From assembly GCA_016709865.1 (NCBI GenBank), contig JADJLX010000005.1:1364001-1428000 (forward strand): a stretch of DNA of 64,000 nucleotides, written 5' to 3'. Source of the DNA: Bacteroidales bacterium (GTDB lineage Bacteria; Bacteroidota; Bacteroidia; Bacteroidales; VadinHA17). The notes under the pieces were generated by a model. It was not told the origin of the DNA and did not search any database. It was given only the letters and a program-made list of their open reading frames with translations. Of the stretch, positions 14,534 through 23,453 are shown piece after piece (position 1 is the first letter of the stretch; the number at the start of each line of letters is the position of its first letter). Position numbers and translations under genes: made by a program.

Positions 14534-17002
14534 ATGCCAAAAAGTCAAAACATCAATCCGAAGGTTGTAAGAAAACCAAAATTCATTGAGTTCGGTAAAA
14601 TTCCTGTAAACCAGTACAATAAGACTATTGAGGAGGAGAAGAAAAACTTCACGGGAGAAGATTTCCTCAGGATTTATCACGACATGGTTGTGATAAGGGA
14701 GTTTGAGACAATGCTCAACCTCATCAAAACAACGAATGAGTATAACGGGATACCATATAATCATCCCGGACCAGCCCACCTTTCTATCGGACAGGAAGCT
14801 TCAGCTGTAGGTATGGCCTATACGCTTGAGGTTGATGATTACATCTTCGGTTCTCACCGCAGCCATGGTGAGATCCTGGCAAAAGGTTTATCAGCAATTC
14901 ACCGTCTCGATGAGGATACTCTCTATTCTGTTATGAAGAACTTCTTCGGAGGAGCAGCATTGAGAGTTGTTGAGAACGGTTTTCAGGGAAGTATTAAAGA
15001 ACTTGCAAAGAACTTCCTGTTATATGGTGCTCTTGCCGAGATATTTGCCCGTGAGAACGGATTCAATAAAGGATTAGGCGGATCGATGCATGCCTTCTTC
15101 ACACCTTTCGGGATTTATCCGAATAATGCTATCGTTGGAGGCTCAGGAGATATCTCTGTAGGGGCTGCCCTTTACAAAAAAATAAATCGCAAACCCGGTA
15201 TTGTAGTCTGTAACATCGGTGATGCCTCAATGGGATGCGGACCTGTTTGGGAAGGCATCACATTTGCTACCATGGATCAGTATAAAACACTTTGGGATGG
15301 TGAATATAAAGGCGGCCTGCCCCTGATCTTCAACTTCATGAATAACCTCTATGGAATGGGTGGTCAGACAATGGGTGAAACAATGGGTTACGATATCCTT
15401 GCCAGGGTCGGTGCCGGAGTAAATCCCGAGATGATGCACTCTGAGAGGATTGATGGTTACAATCCACTTGCCGTAATTGATGCATTCAGACGCAAAAAAG
15501 AGATACTCAAAGCAAAAATGGGTCCGGTATTACTCGACACTTTAACATACAGGATCAGTGGTCACTCGCCATCAGATGCTTCCTCATACAGATCAAAAGA
15601 GGAGATTGAGGCCTGGCAGCAGGAAGACTCGATACTCTCTTACGGACACCAGCTTGAAATTTCAGGAATAGCGAAAAAAGAACAGCTCGAAAACATAACA
15701 ACTGAAACGAAAGAACTGCTGTCAAAGATGCTTAAACTGAGCATCGACGATAAGATATCACCCAGGATCGATATGCAGAAAGACCCGGATTGCATTGGTA
15801 AAATGATGTTCTCAAACGGATCAGTTGATAAGATGGAAGACAGAACTCCGGAAGTCCTGATGCCTATGGAAGAGAACCCGCGTGTAAAATCACTCAAAAC
15901 CAAAGAACGCTTTTACAAAGACAAGGAAGGTAAACCGGTATCCAAAGCAAGATTATATCAGTTCCGCGACGGGATCTTTGAAGCAATAATTGACCGTTTT
16001 TACAAAGACCCGACTCTTGCAGCCTGGGGAGAAGAGAACCGCGACTGGGGCGGGGCTTTTGCTGTATACCGCGGACTTACTGAAGCACTCCCCTATCATC
16101 GTCTTTTCAATTCGCCTATTTCAGAAGGAGCTATAGTTGGTACCGCAATTGGATACGGTATGTGCGGAGGAAGAGTTATTGCAGAGATAATGTATTGCGA
16201 TTTTCTTGGACGTTCAGGTGATGAGGTCTTCAACCAGCTTCCGAAATGGCAGGCTATGAGCGGAAATATTATTAAGATGCCTGTTGTAATAAGGGTATCG
16301 GTAGGTTCAAAATACGGAGCTCAGCATTCACAGGACTGGTCTTCGCTTACTGCTCATATACCGGGATTAAAAGTTGTTTTTCCAGCAACACCATACGATG
16401 CAAAAGGACTCATGAATACTGCACTACAGGGAACCGATCCTGTAATTTTCTTTGAGAGCCAGAGGATCTATGACATAGGTGAAATGTTTCATACTGAAGG
16501 AGTACCTGAAGGATACTATGAAATTCCATTCGGGGAACCTGATATCAAAAGAGCAGGTACAGACCTGACTATACTGTCTGTTGGAGCAACCTTATATCCT
16601 GCTATTAAAGTAGCAGATATTCTGCAGGATAAATACGGTATGAGTGCTGAAGTTATTGATGCCAGATCGCTGGTTCCGTTTAATTATGGTCCTGTTATTG
16701 AGTCGGTTAAAAAGACAGGCAGGATAGTTCTTACAAGTGATGCTTCTGCACGCGGTTCATTCCTGAAAGAGATGGCCCAGACAATAACAGAACTTGCATT
16801 TGATGACCTTGATGCACCTCCGGTTGTCGTAGGTTCAAGAAACTGGATCACTCCGGCTTATGAAATGGAAGAATATTTCTTCCCTCAGCCCGACTGGATA
16901 CTCGATGCCATACACAGCAAAATAATTCCTTTGAAAGGACATCAGCTGAAAACTGATACCTCGGTGGAAAAATCAGTTTTATTGAATAAAGAGGGAGTCT
17001 GA
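14534..17002 (+). CDS. 2-Oxoacid dehydrogenase E1, alpha and beta subunits fused
   Basis: 822 residues. Residues about 40-415 correspond to E1-alpha: HPGPAHLSIGQEASAVGMAY, FGSHRSHGEILAKG, and the ThDP motif GDASMGCGPVWEGI ending at NFMNN. Residues about 455-800 correspond to E1-beta: RDGIFEAIIDRFYKDP, EGAIVGTAIGYGMCGGRVI, GAQHSQDWSSLTAHIPGLKVVFPATP. E1 decarboxylates a 2-oxoacid with ThDP and acylates the lipoyl group of E2. The subunits are separate in most alpha2beta2 complexes; here they are one chain. The gene sits between E2 and sugar-phosphate enzymes, implying a complex dedicated to this pathway. Confidence 0.92.
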   Translation: MPKSQNINPKVVRKPKFIEFGKIPVNQYNKTIEEEKKNFTGEDFLRIYHDMVVIREFETMLNLIKTTNEYNGIPYNHPGPAHLSIGQEASAVGMAYTLEVDDYIFGSHRSHGEILAKGLSAIHRLDEDTLYSVMKNFFGGAALRVVENGFQGSIKELAKNFLLYGALAEIFARENGFNKGLGGSMHAFFTPFGIYPNNAIVGGSGDISVGAALYKKINRKPGIVVCNIGDASMGCGPVWEGITFATMDQYKTLWDGEYKGGLPLIFNFMNNLYGMGGQTMGETMGYDILARVGAGVNPEMMHSERIDGYNPLAVIDAFRRKKEILKAKMGPVLLDTLTYRISGHSPSDASSYRSKEEIEAWQQEDSILSYGHQLEISGIAKKEQLENITTETKELLSKMLKLSIDDKISPRIDMQKDPDCIGKMMFSNGSVDKMEDRTPEVLMPMEENPRVKSLKTKERFYKDKEGKPVSKARLYQFRDGIFEAIIDRFYKDPTLAAWGEENRDWGGAFAVYRGLTEALPYHRLFNSPISEGAIVGTAIGYGMCGGRVIAEIMYCDFLGRSGDEVFNQLPKWQAMSGNIIKMPVVIRVSVGSKYGAQHSQDWSSLTAHIPGLKVVFPATPYDAKGLMNTALQGTDPVIFFESQRIYDIGEMFHTEGVPEGYYEIPFGEPDIKRAGTDLTILSVGATLYPAIKVADILQDKYGMSAEVIDARSLVPFNYGPVIESVKKTGRIVLTSDASARGSFLKEMAQTITELAFDDLDAPPVVVGSRNWITPAYEMEEYFFPQPDWILDAIHSKIIPLKGHQLKTDTSVEKSVLLNKEGV

Positions 17003-17039
17003 TCTCTTTTTGATACCTTTACCTTACAAATAACAGAAT

Positions 17040-17825
17040 ATGGAAAAAGCTATTGATCATATCAAATCGAAGGCAGGCTTTATTATCGACATGGATGGAG
17101 TTATCTACCATGGCAATAAGCTGCTTCCGGGAGTAACAGATTTTCTGGCATGGCTCGAAGCTTCGGGAAAAAGCTATCTTTTCCTTACCAATTCAAGTGA
17201 GAGGACTCCCAAAGAGCTACATGAAAAAATGAAAAGACTGGGAATTACTATTGGCGAGGAGCATTTCTATACAAGTGCACTCGCAACAGCTAGTTTCCTG
17301 GCAAATCAGAAACCCGATGGAAGTGCCTATATAATTGGTGATGCCGGACTTATACACGCGTTATACAGTGTTGGTTATACGGTAAATAATGTAAGTCCCG
17401 ACTATGTGGTTGTTGGTGATACCCACAGCTACAATTTTGAGAAGGTTGAACTGGCGGTAAACCTCGTTTTAAAAGGGGCCAAGCTGATCGGAACCAATCC
17501 TGATGTAAGCGGGCCAATTGAAGTGGGGATTACACCATCTACAAAAGCCCTTATAGCTCCTATTGAAATAGCCTCAGGGAAAAAAGCTTATTATGTTGGC
17601 AAGCCAAATCCACTGATGATGAGAAGTGCACTCAAAAGACTTGGTGTTAAAAGGGAAGATGCAATTGTTATAGGCGACCGCATGGATACTGATGTCAGGT
17701 GCGGACTTGAGTCAGAGATTGACACATTACTGGTTCTGAGCGGAATAACTTCTAAGAATGAGATCGATAATTTCCCATATCGGCCACGATTTGTTCTGAA
17801 TGGCGTTATCGACCTTGTAAAATAA
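17040..17825 (+). CDS. HAD-IIA phosphatase, NagD/4-nitrophenylphosphatase type
   Basis: 261 residues. Motif I is FIIDMDGVIYHG (Asp17 nucleophile, Asp19), motif II FLTNSSERTP, the C2A cap lies between, and the last motif is KPNPLMMRSAL followed by VIGDRMDTDVRCGLE. Enzymes of this subclass dephosphorylate small sugar or nucleotide phosphates; the substrate is not predictable. It lies 37 bases after E1 and 8 bases before the class II aldolase gene, clearly within the operon. Confidence 0.88.
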   Translation: MEKAIDHIKSKAGFIIDMDGVIYHGNKLLPGVTDFLAWLEASGKSYLFLTNSSERTPKELHEKMKRLGITIGEEHFYTSALATASFLANQKPDGSAYIIGDAGLIHALYSVGYTVNNVSPDYVVVGDTHSYNFEKVELAVNLVLKGAKLIGTNPDVSGPIEVGITPSTKALIAPIEIASGKKAYYVGKPNPLMMRSALKRLGVKREDAIVIGDRMDTDVRCGLESEIDTLLVLSGITSKNEIDNFPYRPRFVLNGVIDLVK

Positions 17826-17833
17826 GTACTTGT

Positions 17834-18472
17834 ATGGCATTTCGGACAAAATTTAAAAAGGAACGGAAAGAGGTTGCCTCTTTTATGAGACGGCTATATA
17901 ATCATGGACTTACAACCACATCAGGCGGAAATATCAGCTGCAGGATTTCCGGGGATATAATTCTGATAACTCCTTCAGCCACTGATAAGGGCAGAATGAG
18001 ATGGAAAGAAGTCGGGGTGATGTCTATTCTGGGCCAGAACCTGACTCCTGATCTGAAACCTTCAATTGAATTTGAGATGCATCTCTCAATATACAGGAGG
18101 AATAAAGATGTTATGGCAGTTGTTCATGCTCATCCTGTTGTTGCTACCTCATTTACTGCCATGAAGTGTAAGATAGACACTAATCTGACTGCCGAGGCAG
18201 CTGCGATACTCGGGACTCCGCTTTTGGTGCCATATGCGCTGATGGGAAGTGCAGGGCTTGCGGAAGTTGTATCCGATAATGTACAAAAGTCTGATATTCT
18301 TCTGCTTGAGAATCATGGGATCCTTACAACGGGAACTACTCTTCTGCAGGCATTTGATAAAATTGAGGTTCTTGAAAACGCTGCTAAAATGACTCTGATT
18401 ACTGACCTTTCGAAGAAAAAGAATCCGCTCAGCAAATCAAGAATTCTGGAAATAGAAAAGATATTCAGATGA
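17834..18472 (+). CDS. Class II aldolase/adducin family protein, fuculose-1-phosphate aldolase-like
   Basis: 212 residues, the usual length of FucA. The zinc-binding set is visible: Glu79 (SIEFEMHLSIY), His98 and His100 (VVHAHP) and His161 (LLENHGIL). The N-terminal TTSGGNISCR forms the phosphate-binding loop. Such aldolases cleave L-fuculose-1-phosphate or related sugar phosphates to dihydroxyacetone phosphate and an aldehyde; some relatives use ribulose phosphate or decarboxylate. The GH29 fucosidase under the same regulator supports a deoxysugar, but this is inference. Its stop overlaps the next gene's start by 4 bases. Confidence 0.85.
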   Translation: MAFRTKFKKERKEVASFMRRLYNHGLTTTSGGNISCRISGDIILITPSATDKGRMRWKEVGVMSILGQNLTPDLKPSIEFEMHLSIYRRNKDVMAVVHAHPVVATSFTAMKCKIDTNLTAEAAAILGTPLLVPYALMGSAGLAEVVSDNVQKSDILLLENHGILTTGTTLLQAFDKIEVLENAAKMTLITDLSKKKNPLSKSRILEIEKIFR

Positions 18473-19113
18473 TAAAAGGAGTGCTCTTTGATATGGACGG
18501 AGTGCTTGTTGATTCAGAATCATATATTTCTCTTGCTGCAATACTCATGTTCAAAGAGATGGGAGTTATTGTCTCACCTGAAGATTTTAAACCTTTTACA
18601 GGTATGGGGGAGAACAGGTATATCGGAGGAGTGGCAGAAAAGCATGGAATAGTTGTAAATATTGAGAAAGTAAAAGCAAGAACGTACCAGATCTACGAAG
18701 AACTAGTTAAAGGCAAATTATACCCTCTTCCGGGCTCTCATGAGTTTGTTGCCAAATGCAGGAATAAAGGGTTTAAACTGGCCCTGGCGACTAGTGCCGA
18801 CAGGATCAAAATGGAAGTCAATCTCAGGGAAATAGGTTTGTCATCAGGCACATTTAATTCGATAATTACCGGACTCGATGTTGAGAAAAAGAAACCAGCA
18901 CCTGACATATACATTAAGGCAGCAAAAAGCATTGGCTTAGAACCAAATGAATGTCTGGTTGTTGAAGATGCAGTAAGCGGCGTAAAAGCAGGAAAAGCTG
19001 CCGGTTGTAAATGTCTGGCAGTAACAACCTCTTTTGATGCAGCAGCACTTTCTGATGCAGATTGGATATGTGAGTCGCTGCTCGAAGTGCCGGATAAAGT
19101 TTTGAATTGGTAA
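18469..19113 (+). CDS. HAD phosphatase, beta-phosphoglucomutase-like
   Basis: 214 residues. Motif I is GVLFDMDGVLVDSE (Asp8 and Asp10), a helical cap spans about 17-90, motif II is LALATSADR, Lys is in VEKKKPAPDIY, and the last motif is CLVVEDAVSGVKAGKAAG. The family includes beta-phosphoglucomutase and sugar-phosphate phosphatases. It is translationally coupled to the aldolase (ATGA overlap) and is the second HAD enzyme in the operon, which suggests two different phosphorylated intermediates. Confidence 0.88.
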   Translation: MIKGVLFDMDGVLVDSESYISLAAILMFKEMGVIVSPEDFKPFTGMGENRYIGGVAEKHGIVVNIEKVKARTYQIYEELVKGKLYPLPGSHEFVAKCRNKGFKLALATSADRIKMEVNLREIGLSSGTFNSIITGLDVEKKKPAPDIYIKAAKSIGLEPNECLVVEDAVSGVKAGKAAGCKCLAVTTSFDAAALSDADWICESLLEVPDKVLNW

Positions 19114-19124
19114 AATGTAAAATT

Positions 19125-20123
19125 ATGGAATACAGAACACTAGGACAATCAGACATCAAAGTATCAGAACTTGCATTCGGAGCCTGGGCCATCGGCGGAT
19201 GGATGTGGGGCGGAGCAGACTCTAAAGAAGCCGTAAAAGCCATTGAGACTGCTATTGATCATGGAATGACAACCATTGATACAGCCGCGGTATATGGTTT
19301 TGGTTTAAGTGAAGAGCTTACCGGCAAAGCCATTAAGGGGAAAAGATCTAATGTTCAGGTGCTTACCAAATTCGGGCTTACCTGGAGTGAAAAGAAGGGT
19401 GAATTTTATTTTTCTTCACAGGATAACTCAGGAAAACAAGTTGATATATACCGCTACTCTTCAAAAGAGAAAGTTATAAGTGACTGCGATCTGAGTCTTA
19501 AGAGACTAGGCACCGATTATATCGACCTGTACCAGATCCACTGGGCCGATCCTACAACACCGGTTTCTGAAACGATGGAAGCTCTTGAGATCCTTGTTAA
19601 ACAGGGAAAGATAAGAGCAGGAGCTGTATGTAACTATTCTAGGGAACTGATGGAGGAGGCGGAAAAAACCTTCCCGATTGCTTCAAATCAGGTTCCATAC
19701 AGCATGGTTAACAGGGGTATTGAGAAAGAGGTAGTTCCTCATTGCATTGAAAAAAATGTGGGAATACTTGCATATAGCCCTCTCCAGCGCGGCCTACTGA
19801 CAGGAAAAATTAAGAAGGATCACAAGTTCAACGATGGCGACACAAGGCCTAATACACCGTACTATAAAGAGCCCAACCTTTCAAGGATCATTAAATTAAC
19901 CAGGGATCTTAAGAAGATTGCTGACGAAAGAAAAGTAACAACATCGCAGCTTGTACTTAACTGGACTTTGCAGCAACCAGGTATTACATGTGCACTTGCA
20001 GGTGCAAGAAATGCAGCACAGGTTCTCGATAATGTAAAAGCTGCTGATTTCCGCCTTTCAAGTGATGAGATTGCAAGAATAAATAAACACCTTTCGGAAC
20101 TTAAAATAGAAACAAAAATATAG
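19125..20123 (+). CDS. Aldo/keto reductase
   Basis: 332 residues from the ATG at 19125 (MEYRTLGQSDIKVSELAFG); an upstream TTG at 19107 overlaps the previous gene and is less likely. The NADPH-dependent (beta/alpha)8 fold is recognisable, with the catalytic Asp in TIDTAAVYGFGLSE, Lys in VLTKFGL and His in YQIHWADP. The GILAYSPLQRGLLTGK block places it in the AKR11/AKR12-like group. It reduces aldehydes or keto sugars. In this operon lactaldehyde or a keto sugar is a plausible substrate. Confidence 0.92.
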   Translation: MEYRTLGQSDIKVSELAFGAWAIGGWMWGGADSKEAVKAIETAIDHGMTTIDTAAVYGFGLSEELTGKAIKGKRSNVQVLTKFGLTWSEKKGEFYFSSQDNSGKQVDIYRYSSKEKVISDCDLSLKRLGTDYIDLYQIHWADPTTPVSETMEALEILVKQGKIRAGAVCNYSRELMEEAEKTFPIASNQVPYSMVNRGIEKEVVPHCIEKNVGILAYSPLQRGLLTGKIKKDHKFNDGDTRPNTPYYKEPNLSRIIKLTRDLKKIADERKVTTSQLVLNWTLQQPGITCALAGARNAAQVLDNVKAADFRLSSDEIARINKHLSELKIETKI

Positions 20124-20131
20124 AAAAAGGC

Positions 20132-21367
20132 ATGAAGAATTTCCTTGAAGAGTATCCTGCACCCGAAGTGATGGCTAAAGAGATAAACGGCTTACCGCTT
20201 CCCATCTTTCGCGAGGCTAATGGCCATATTCATACTCCATACTCTTTCAGCGCCTTCTCTGACCTTGATGTTGCTTTCAAAATGGCAAAAGAAGAGAGAA
20301 TTGCCGTTTTGGGAATAAACGATTTTTATGTAACCGATGGCTATGATTCTTTTCTGAAGGGATGTATCAATAATAAAATATTCCCTCTTTTCAATATCGA
20401 ATTTATCGGCCTCATGAAAGAGGAACAGAAAAATGGAATAAGAATAAACGATCCTAATAACCCGGGAAGGATCTACTTCAGTGGTAAAGGACTTGATTAT
20501 CCGTTCCACACTGGGTTTATGCTCAGAAAGCAGCTTAAGAGTGTTATCCAGGAGAGCCAGGTTCAGATAAAAGCCATGATCTCAAAACTCAACGGACTAA
20601 TTAGAGCAGAAAATCCCTCATTGTCACTCTCTTACGAAATAATTAAGAGCAAGTATGCACACAACCTTGTAAGGGAACGACATATTGCCAAAGCTCTCAG
20701 GCTTGATGCCGTGGAGCATTTTTCAACACCTGAAGAAAAAATCATTTTTCTTGAAAAACTATACGGAGGAAAAAAATCGAAAGCCGATCTGTCAAATCCT
20801 GCTGCCCTTGAGAACGAAATACGTTCAAACCTTTTGAAGAGCGGAGGAGCTGCCTTTGTTGAGGAGGATGAAAGCTCATTCCTGGATTTGAAGAAAATCA
20901 TCAAAATCATCCTGAAGGCTGGCGGAATACCATGCTATCCTGTGCTACTTGATGATCCGTCAGGTAAATGCACAGAATTTGAGTCAGATCCTGAAAAACT
21001 TTATCAGACATTGAAAGGGCTCGGTATCGAATGTATCGAACTTATCCCCGGCAGAAATGATCTTAATATTATGAAAAAATTCGTTGAGTTTTTTCATGAT
21101 AAAGGCTTTATAATAACATTTGGCACCGAACATAATACTCCAGAAATGATCCCGCTTACTGTCAGCACAAGATGTTCTGTTCCTCTTGATGAAAAGCTGA
21201 AAAAGATATCATGGGAAGGTGCCTGTATCATTGCGGCACATCAATATCTGCGGGCTGATGGCCGGCAGGGATATGTTCTGCCTGACGGAAAGCATAGCGT
21301 CGATCAGAAAAAAGAGCTTGCCAGTCTCGGTAAACTGGTTATTGAGTACTACTTAAACAAGCATTAA
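20132..21367 (+). CDS. PHP-domain metal-dependent phosphoesterase-like protein
   Basis: 411 residues. The N-terminal metal motif is GHIHTPYSFSAF (His32, His34), followed by VLGINDFYVTDGY and LFNIEFIG. The C-terminal half closes the PHP barrel with FIITFGTEHNTPE. A region of about 120 residues between them has no recognised fold. PHP enzymes hydrolyse phosphoesters with two or three metals. Its position, 8 bases after the AKR and 1 base before the bifunctional aldolase gene, points to a sugar phosphate as substrate, but none is known. Confidence 0.75.
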   Translation: MKNFLEEYPAPEVMAKEINGLPLPIFREANGHIHTPYSFSAFSDLDVAFKMAKEERIAVLGINDFYVTDGYDSFLKGCINNKIFPLFNIEFIGLMKEEQKNGIRINDPNNPGRIYFSGKGLDYPFHTGFMLRKQLKSVIQESQVQIKAMISKLNGLIRAENPSLSLSYEIIKSKYAHNLVRERHIAKALRLDAVEHFSTPEEKIIFLEKLYGGKKSKADLSNPAALENEIRSNLLKSGGAAFVEEDESSFLDLKKIIKIILKAGGIPCYPVLLDDPSGKCTEFESDPEKLYQTLKGLGIECIELIPGRNDLNIMKKFVEFFHDKGFIITFGTEHNTPEMIPLTVSTRCSVPLDEKLKKISWEGACIIAAHQYLRADGRQGYVLPDGKHSVDQKKELASLGKLVIEYYLNKH

Positions 21368-21368
21368 G

Positions 21369-23342
21369 ATGAAACCGGAGTTAAAGGAACTTATTGAGAT
21401 CTCAAAGTACTATGGAAGTAACAAGGAATATGTTATTGCCGGAGGAGGAAATACTTCATTTAAGGATAATGAGACAATCTGGATCAAAGCCAGCGGACAA
21501 TCTCTTGCTGAGCTTTCAGAAGAAGGACTGGTGGCCCTTAACAGGGAAAAGCTGCATGTAATATCATCGAAAGTATATTCCGAAGATCCCTCAGAAAGGG
21601 AGCAGCAGGTGCTAGCAGATATGTTCTTAAGTATTCTGGATCCCGGAAAAAACAAGCGCCCCTCGGTTGAAACATCTCTGCATGAGATAATTCAATATAG
21701 GTTTGTTGTTCACCTCCATCCTACCCTTATCAATGGAATACTTTGCAGCAGGAATGCAAAGAGCCTGACAAACAAGTTATTTGGCGAAAGTGTCCTTTAT
21801 GTACCTTACATAGATCCGGGATATACACTGTTCAAAAAGCTTGAATCTGAAATAATATCGTACAGAGAAAAATTCGGACACGATCCTAAAATCATTTTTC
21901 TTGAAAACCATGGCTCATTTGTCGGGGCAGATACCACTGAAGATATTCAGAGAATTTATGAAGAAATTATAAGCAAAATCAGTGAACAGATCGAACCGCT
22001 AAGCGAACCCGGTCAATTACCTTATAACCCGCTTCTGAATAAGGTATTGCCCGGACTAAGGATGATCCTTTCAGGCGATCAGCCGGGAGTAATCAGATTC
22101 CGGCATAATTCTTTGATTGCAAAATTCTACCAGAACCAGCAGGAGTTTCACAAGATCTCGCTCCCGCTCACTCCTGATATAATTGTTTACTGCAAAACAC
22201 GGTATCTGTTTATTGAACAATCAGGTACTGCAGAAAAGATCCTTGATTCTGTAAAGTACCAGCTTCCTCATTTCATAAATGAATATGGCTATACCCCAAA
22301 AGTCTTCATTATTAAAGACATGGGAGTGTTTGCATTAGCAGAAAGTTTTGCCTCTGCTGAAGCCTGTCTCGATGTTTATGAAGATCTTATAAAGATCAGT
22401 TACTATGCATCTCAATGTGGGGGCATTAAATTCCTGACTCCGGAACAGGTGGCATTTATTGATCAGTGGGAGGTTGAGAACTATCGAAGAAAAGTATCGC
22501 AGTCGTCTGGTGCAGGAAACAGGTTAAATAATAAAATTGCAGTTGTAACCGGAGGGGCACAGGGCTTCGGAGCAGGTATAGCTGAATCTCTTTTTAAACT
22601 TAAAGCAAATGTTGTAATTGCTGATCTTAATGAGGAGACAGGTACTTCTTTTGCAAATAGTCTGTCAACCGGAAAGACATCCAACAAAGCTGTCTTCATT
22701 AAAACTGATGTATCTGATCCTGAATCTGTTAAAAACCTTATAATTCAAACAGTAAAAGAATTTGGAGGCCTCGATCTGATGGTAAGCAACGCCGGAATAC
22801 TCAGAGCCGGCGGACTTGATGAGATGGATCCGGAAACATTCGCGAAGACAACGGATGTGAACTATAATGGCTATTTCCATTGTGCCAAATACGCATCGGA
22901 AGTAATGAAAATTCAGAATAATGAAAGACCTGAGTATTTTACAGATATCATACAGATCAATTCGAAATCAGGATTAAGAGGCAGCAACCGTAATTTTGCA
23001 TATGCAGGTGCCAAGTTCGGAGGTATCGGTCTCACCCAGTCGTTTGCAATGGAGCTGGCCCCCAACAGAATAAAGGTAAATTCTATTTGTCCGGGCAATT
23101 TCTATGAAGGTCCGTTATGGTCCGATCCTCAGAATGGTCTTTTTGTACAGTATCTGAAAACAGGCAAGGTACCAGGCGCAAAGAATATTGATGATGTAAG
23201 AAAATTCTATGAGGACCAGGTCCCGATGAAAAGAGGCTGCCGTCTGGAAGATGTTATGAAAGCATTGTTATATATTGTCGATCAGGAGTATGAGACAGGG
23301 CAGGCTGTACCGGTTACGGGAGGGCAGGTTATGTTGGGATGA
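21369..23342 (+). CDS. Bifunctional class II aldolase / short-chain dehydrogenase (RhaEW-like)
   Basis: 657 residues. Residues about 1-390 are a class II aldolase domain with GGGNTSFKD, VHLHPTLINGI and ENHGSFVGAD. Residues about 400-657 are an SDR domain: TGGAQGFGAGIAE for NAD, SNAGIL, catalytic Ser in INSKSG and Tyr/Lys in YAGAKFGG. Known proteins of this architecture split L-rhamnulose-1-phosphate to DHAP and L-lactaldehyde and then oxidise L-lactaldehyde. A rhamnose or fucose route is therefore likely. No rhamnose isomerase or rhamnulokinase gene was found in the window. Confidence 0.9.
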   Translation: MKPELKELIEISKYYGSNKEYVIAGGGNTSFKDNETIWIKASGQSLAELSEEGLVALNREKLHVISSKVYSEDPSEREQQVLADMFLSILDPGKNKRPSVETSLHEIIQYRFVVHLHPTLINGILCSRNAKSLTNKLFGESVLYVPYIDPGYTLFKKLESEIISYREKFGHDPKIIFLENHGSFVGADTTEDIQRIYEEIISKISEQIEPLSEPGQLPYNPLLNKVLPGLRMILSGDQPGVIRFRHNSLIAKFYQNQQEFHKISLPLTPDIIVYCKTRYLFIEQSGTAEKILDSVKYQLPHFINEYGYTPKVFIIKDMGVFALAESFASAEACLDVYEDLIKISYYASQCGGIKFLTPEQVAFIDQWEVENYRRKVSQSSGAGNRLNNKIAVVTGGAQGFGAGIAESLFKLKANVVIADLNEETGTSFANSLSTGKTSNKAVFIKTDVSDPESVKNLIIQTVKEFGGLDLMVSNAGILRAGGLDEMDPETFAKTTDVNYNGYFHCAKYASEVMKIQNNERPEYFTDIIQINSKSGLRGSNRNFAYAGAKFGGIGLTQSFAMELAPNRIKVNSICPGNFYEGPLWSDPQNGLFVQYLKTGKVPGAKNIDDVRKFYEDQVPMKRGCRLEDVMKALLYIVDQEYETGQAVPVTGGQVMLG

Positions 23343-23436
23343 GGGCGCAGGGCGCGGGGCACAGGGCTCAGGGCAAAGCAGTATTACTCCGTGATCCCGA
23401 TAGCTATCGGGACTCCGTGTATCTCCGTGGTTAAAT
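23341..23436. repeat. Repeat region with perfect palindrome TCCCGATAGCTATCGGGA
   Basis: It begins with G-rich reiterated words (GGGCGCAGGGCGCGGGGCACAGGG), then carries an 18-bp perfect palindrome at 23395-23412 flanked by CTCCGTG words. It separates the bifunctional aldolase from the next dehydrogenase gene and is related in style to the other composite repeats. Confidence 0.65.
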
Positions 23437-23453
23437 TTATTTTAAACGAATTT

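Noticed and set aside
23391..23453. Longer N-terminus for the sorbose-phosphate-reductase-like gene
   Set aside because: The extra residues are translated from palindromic repeat DNA and the family start is at 23454.
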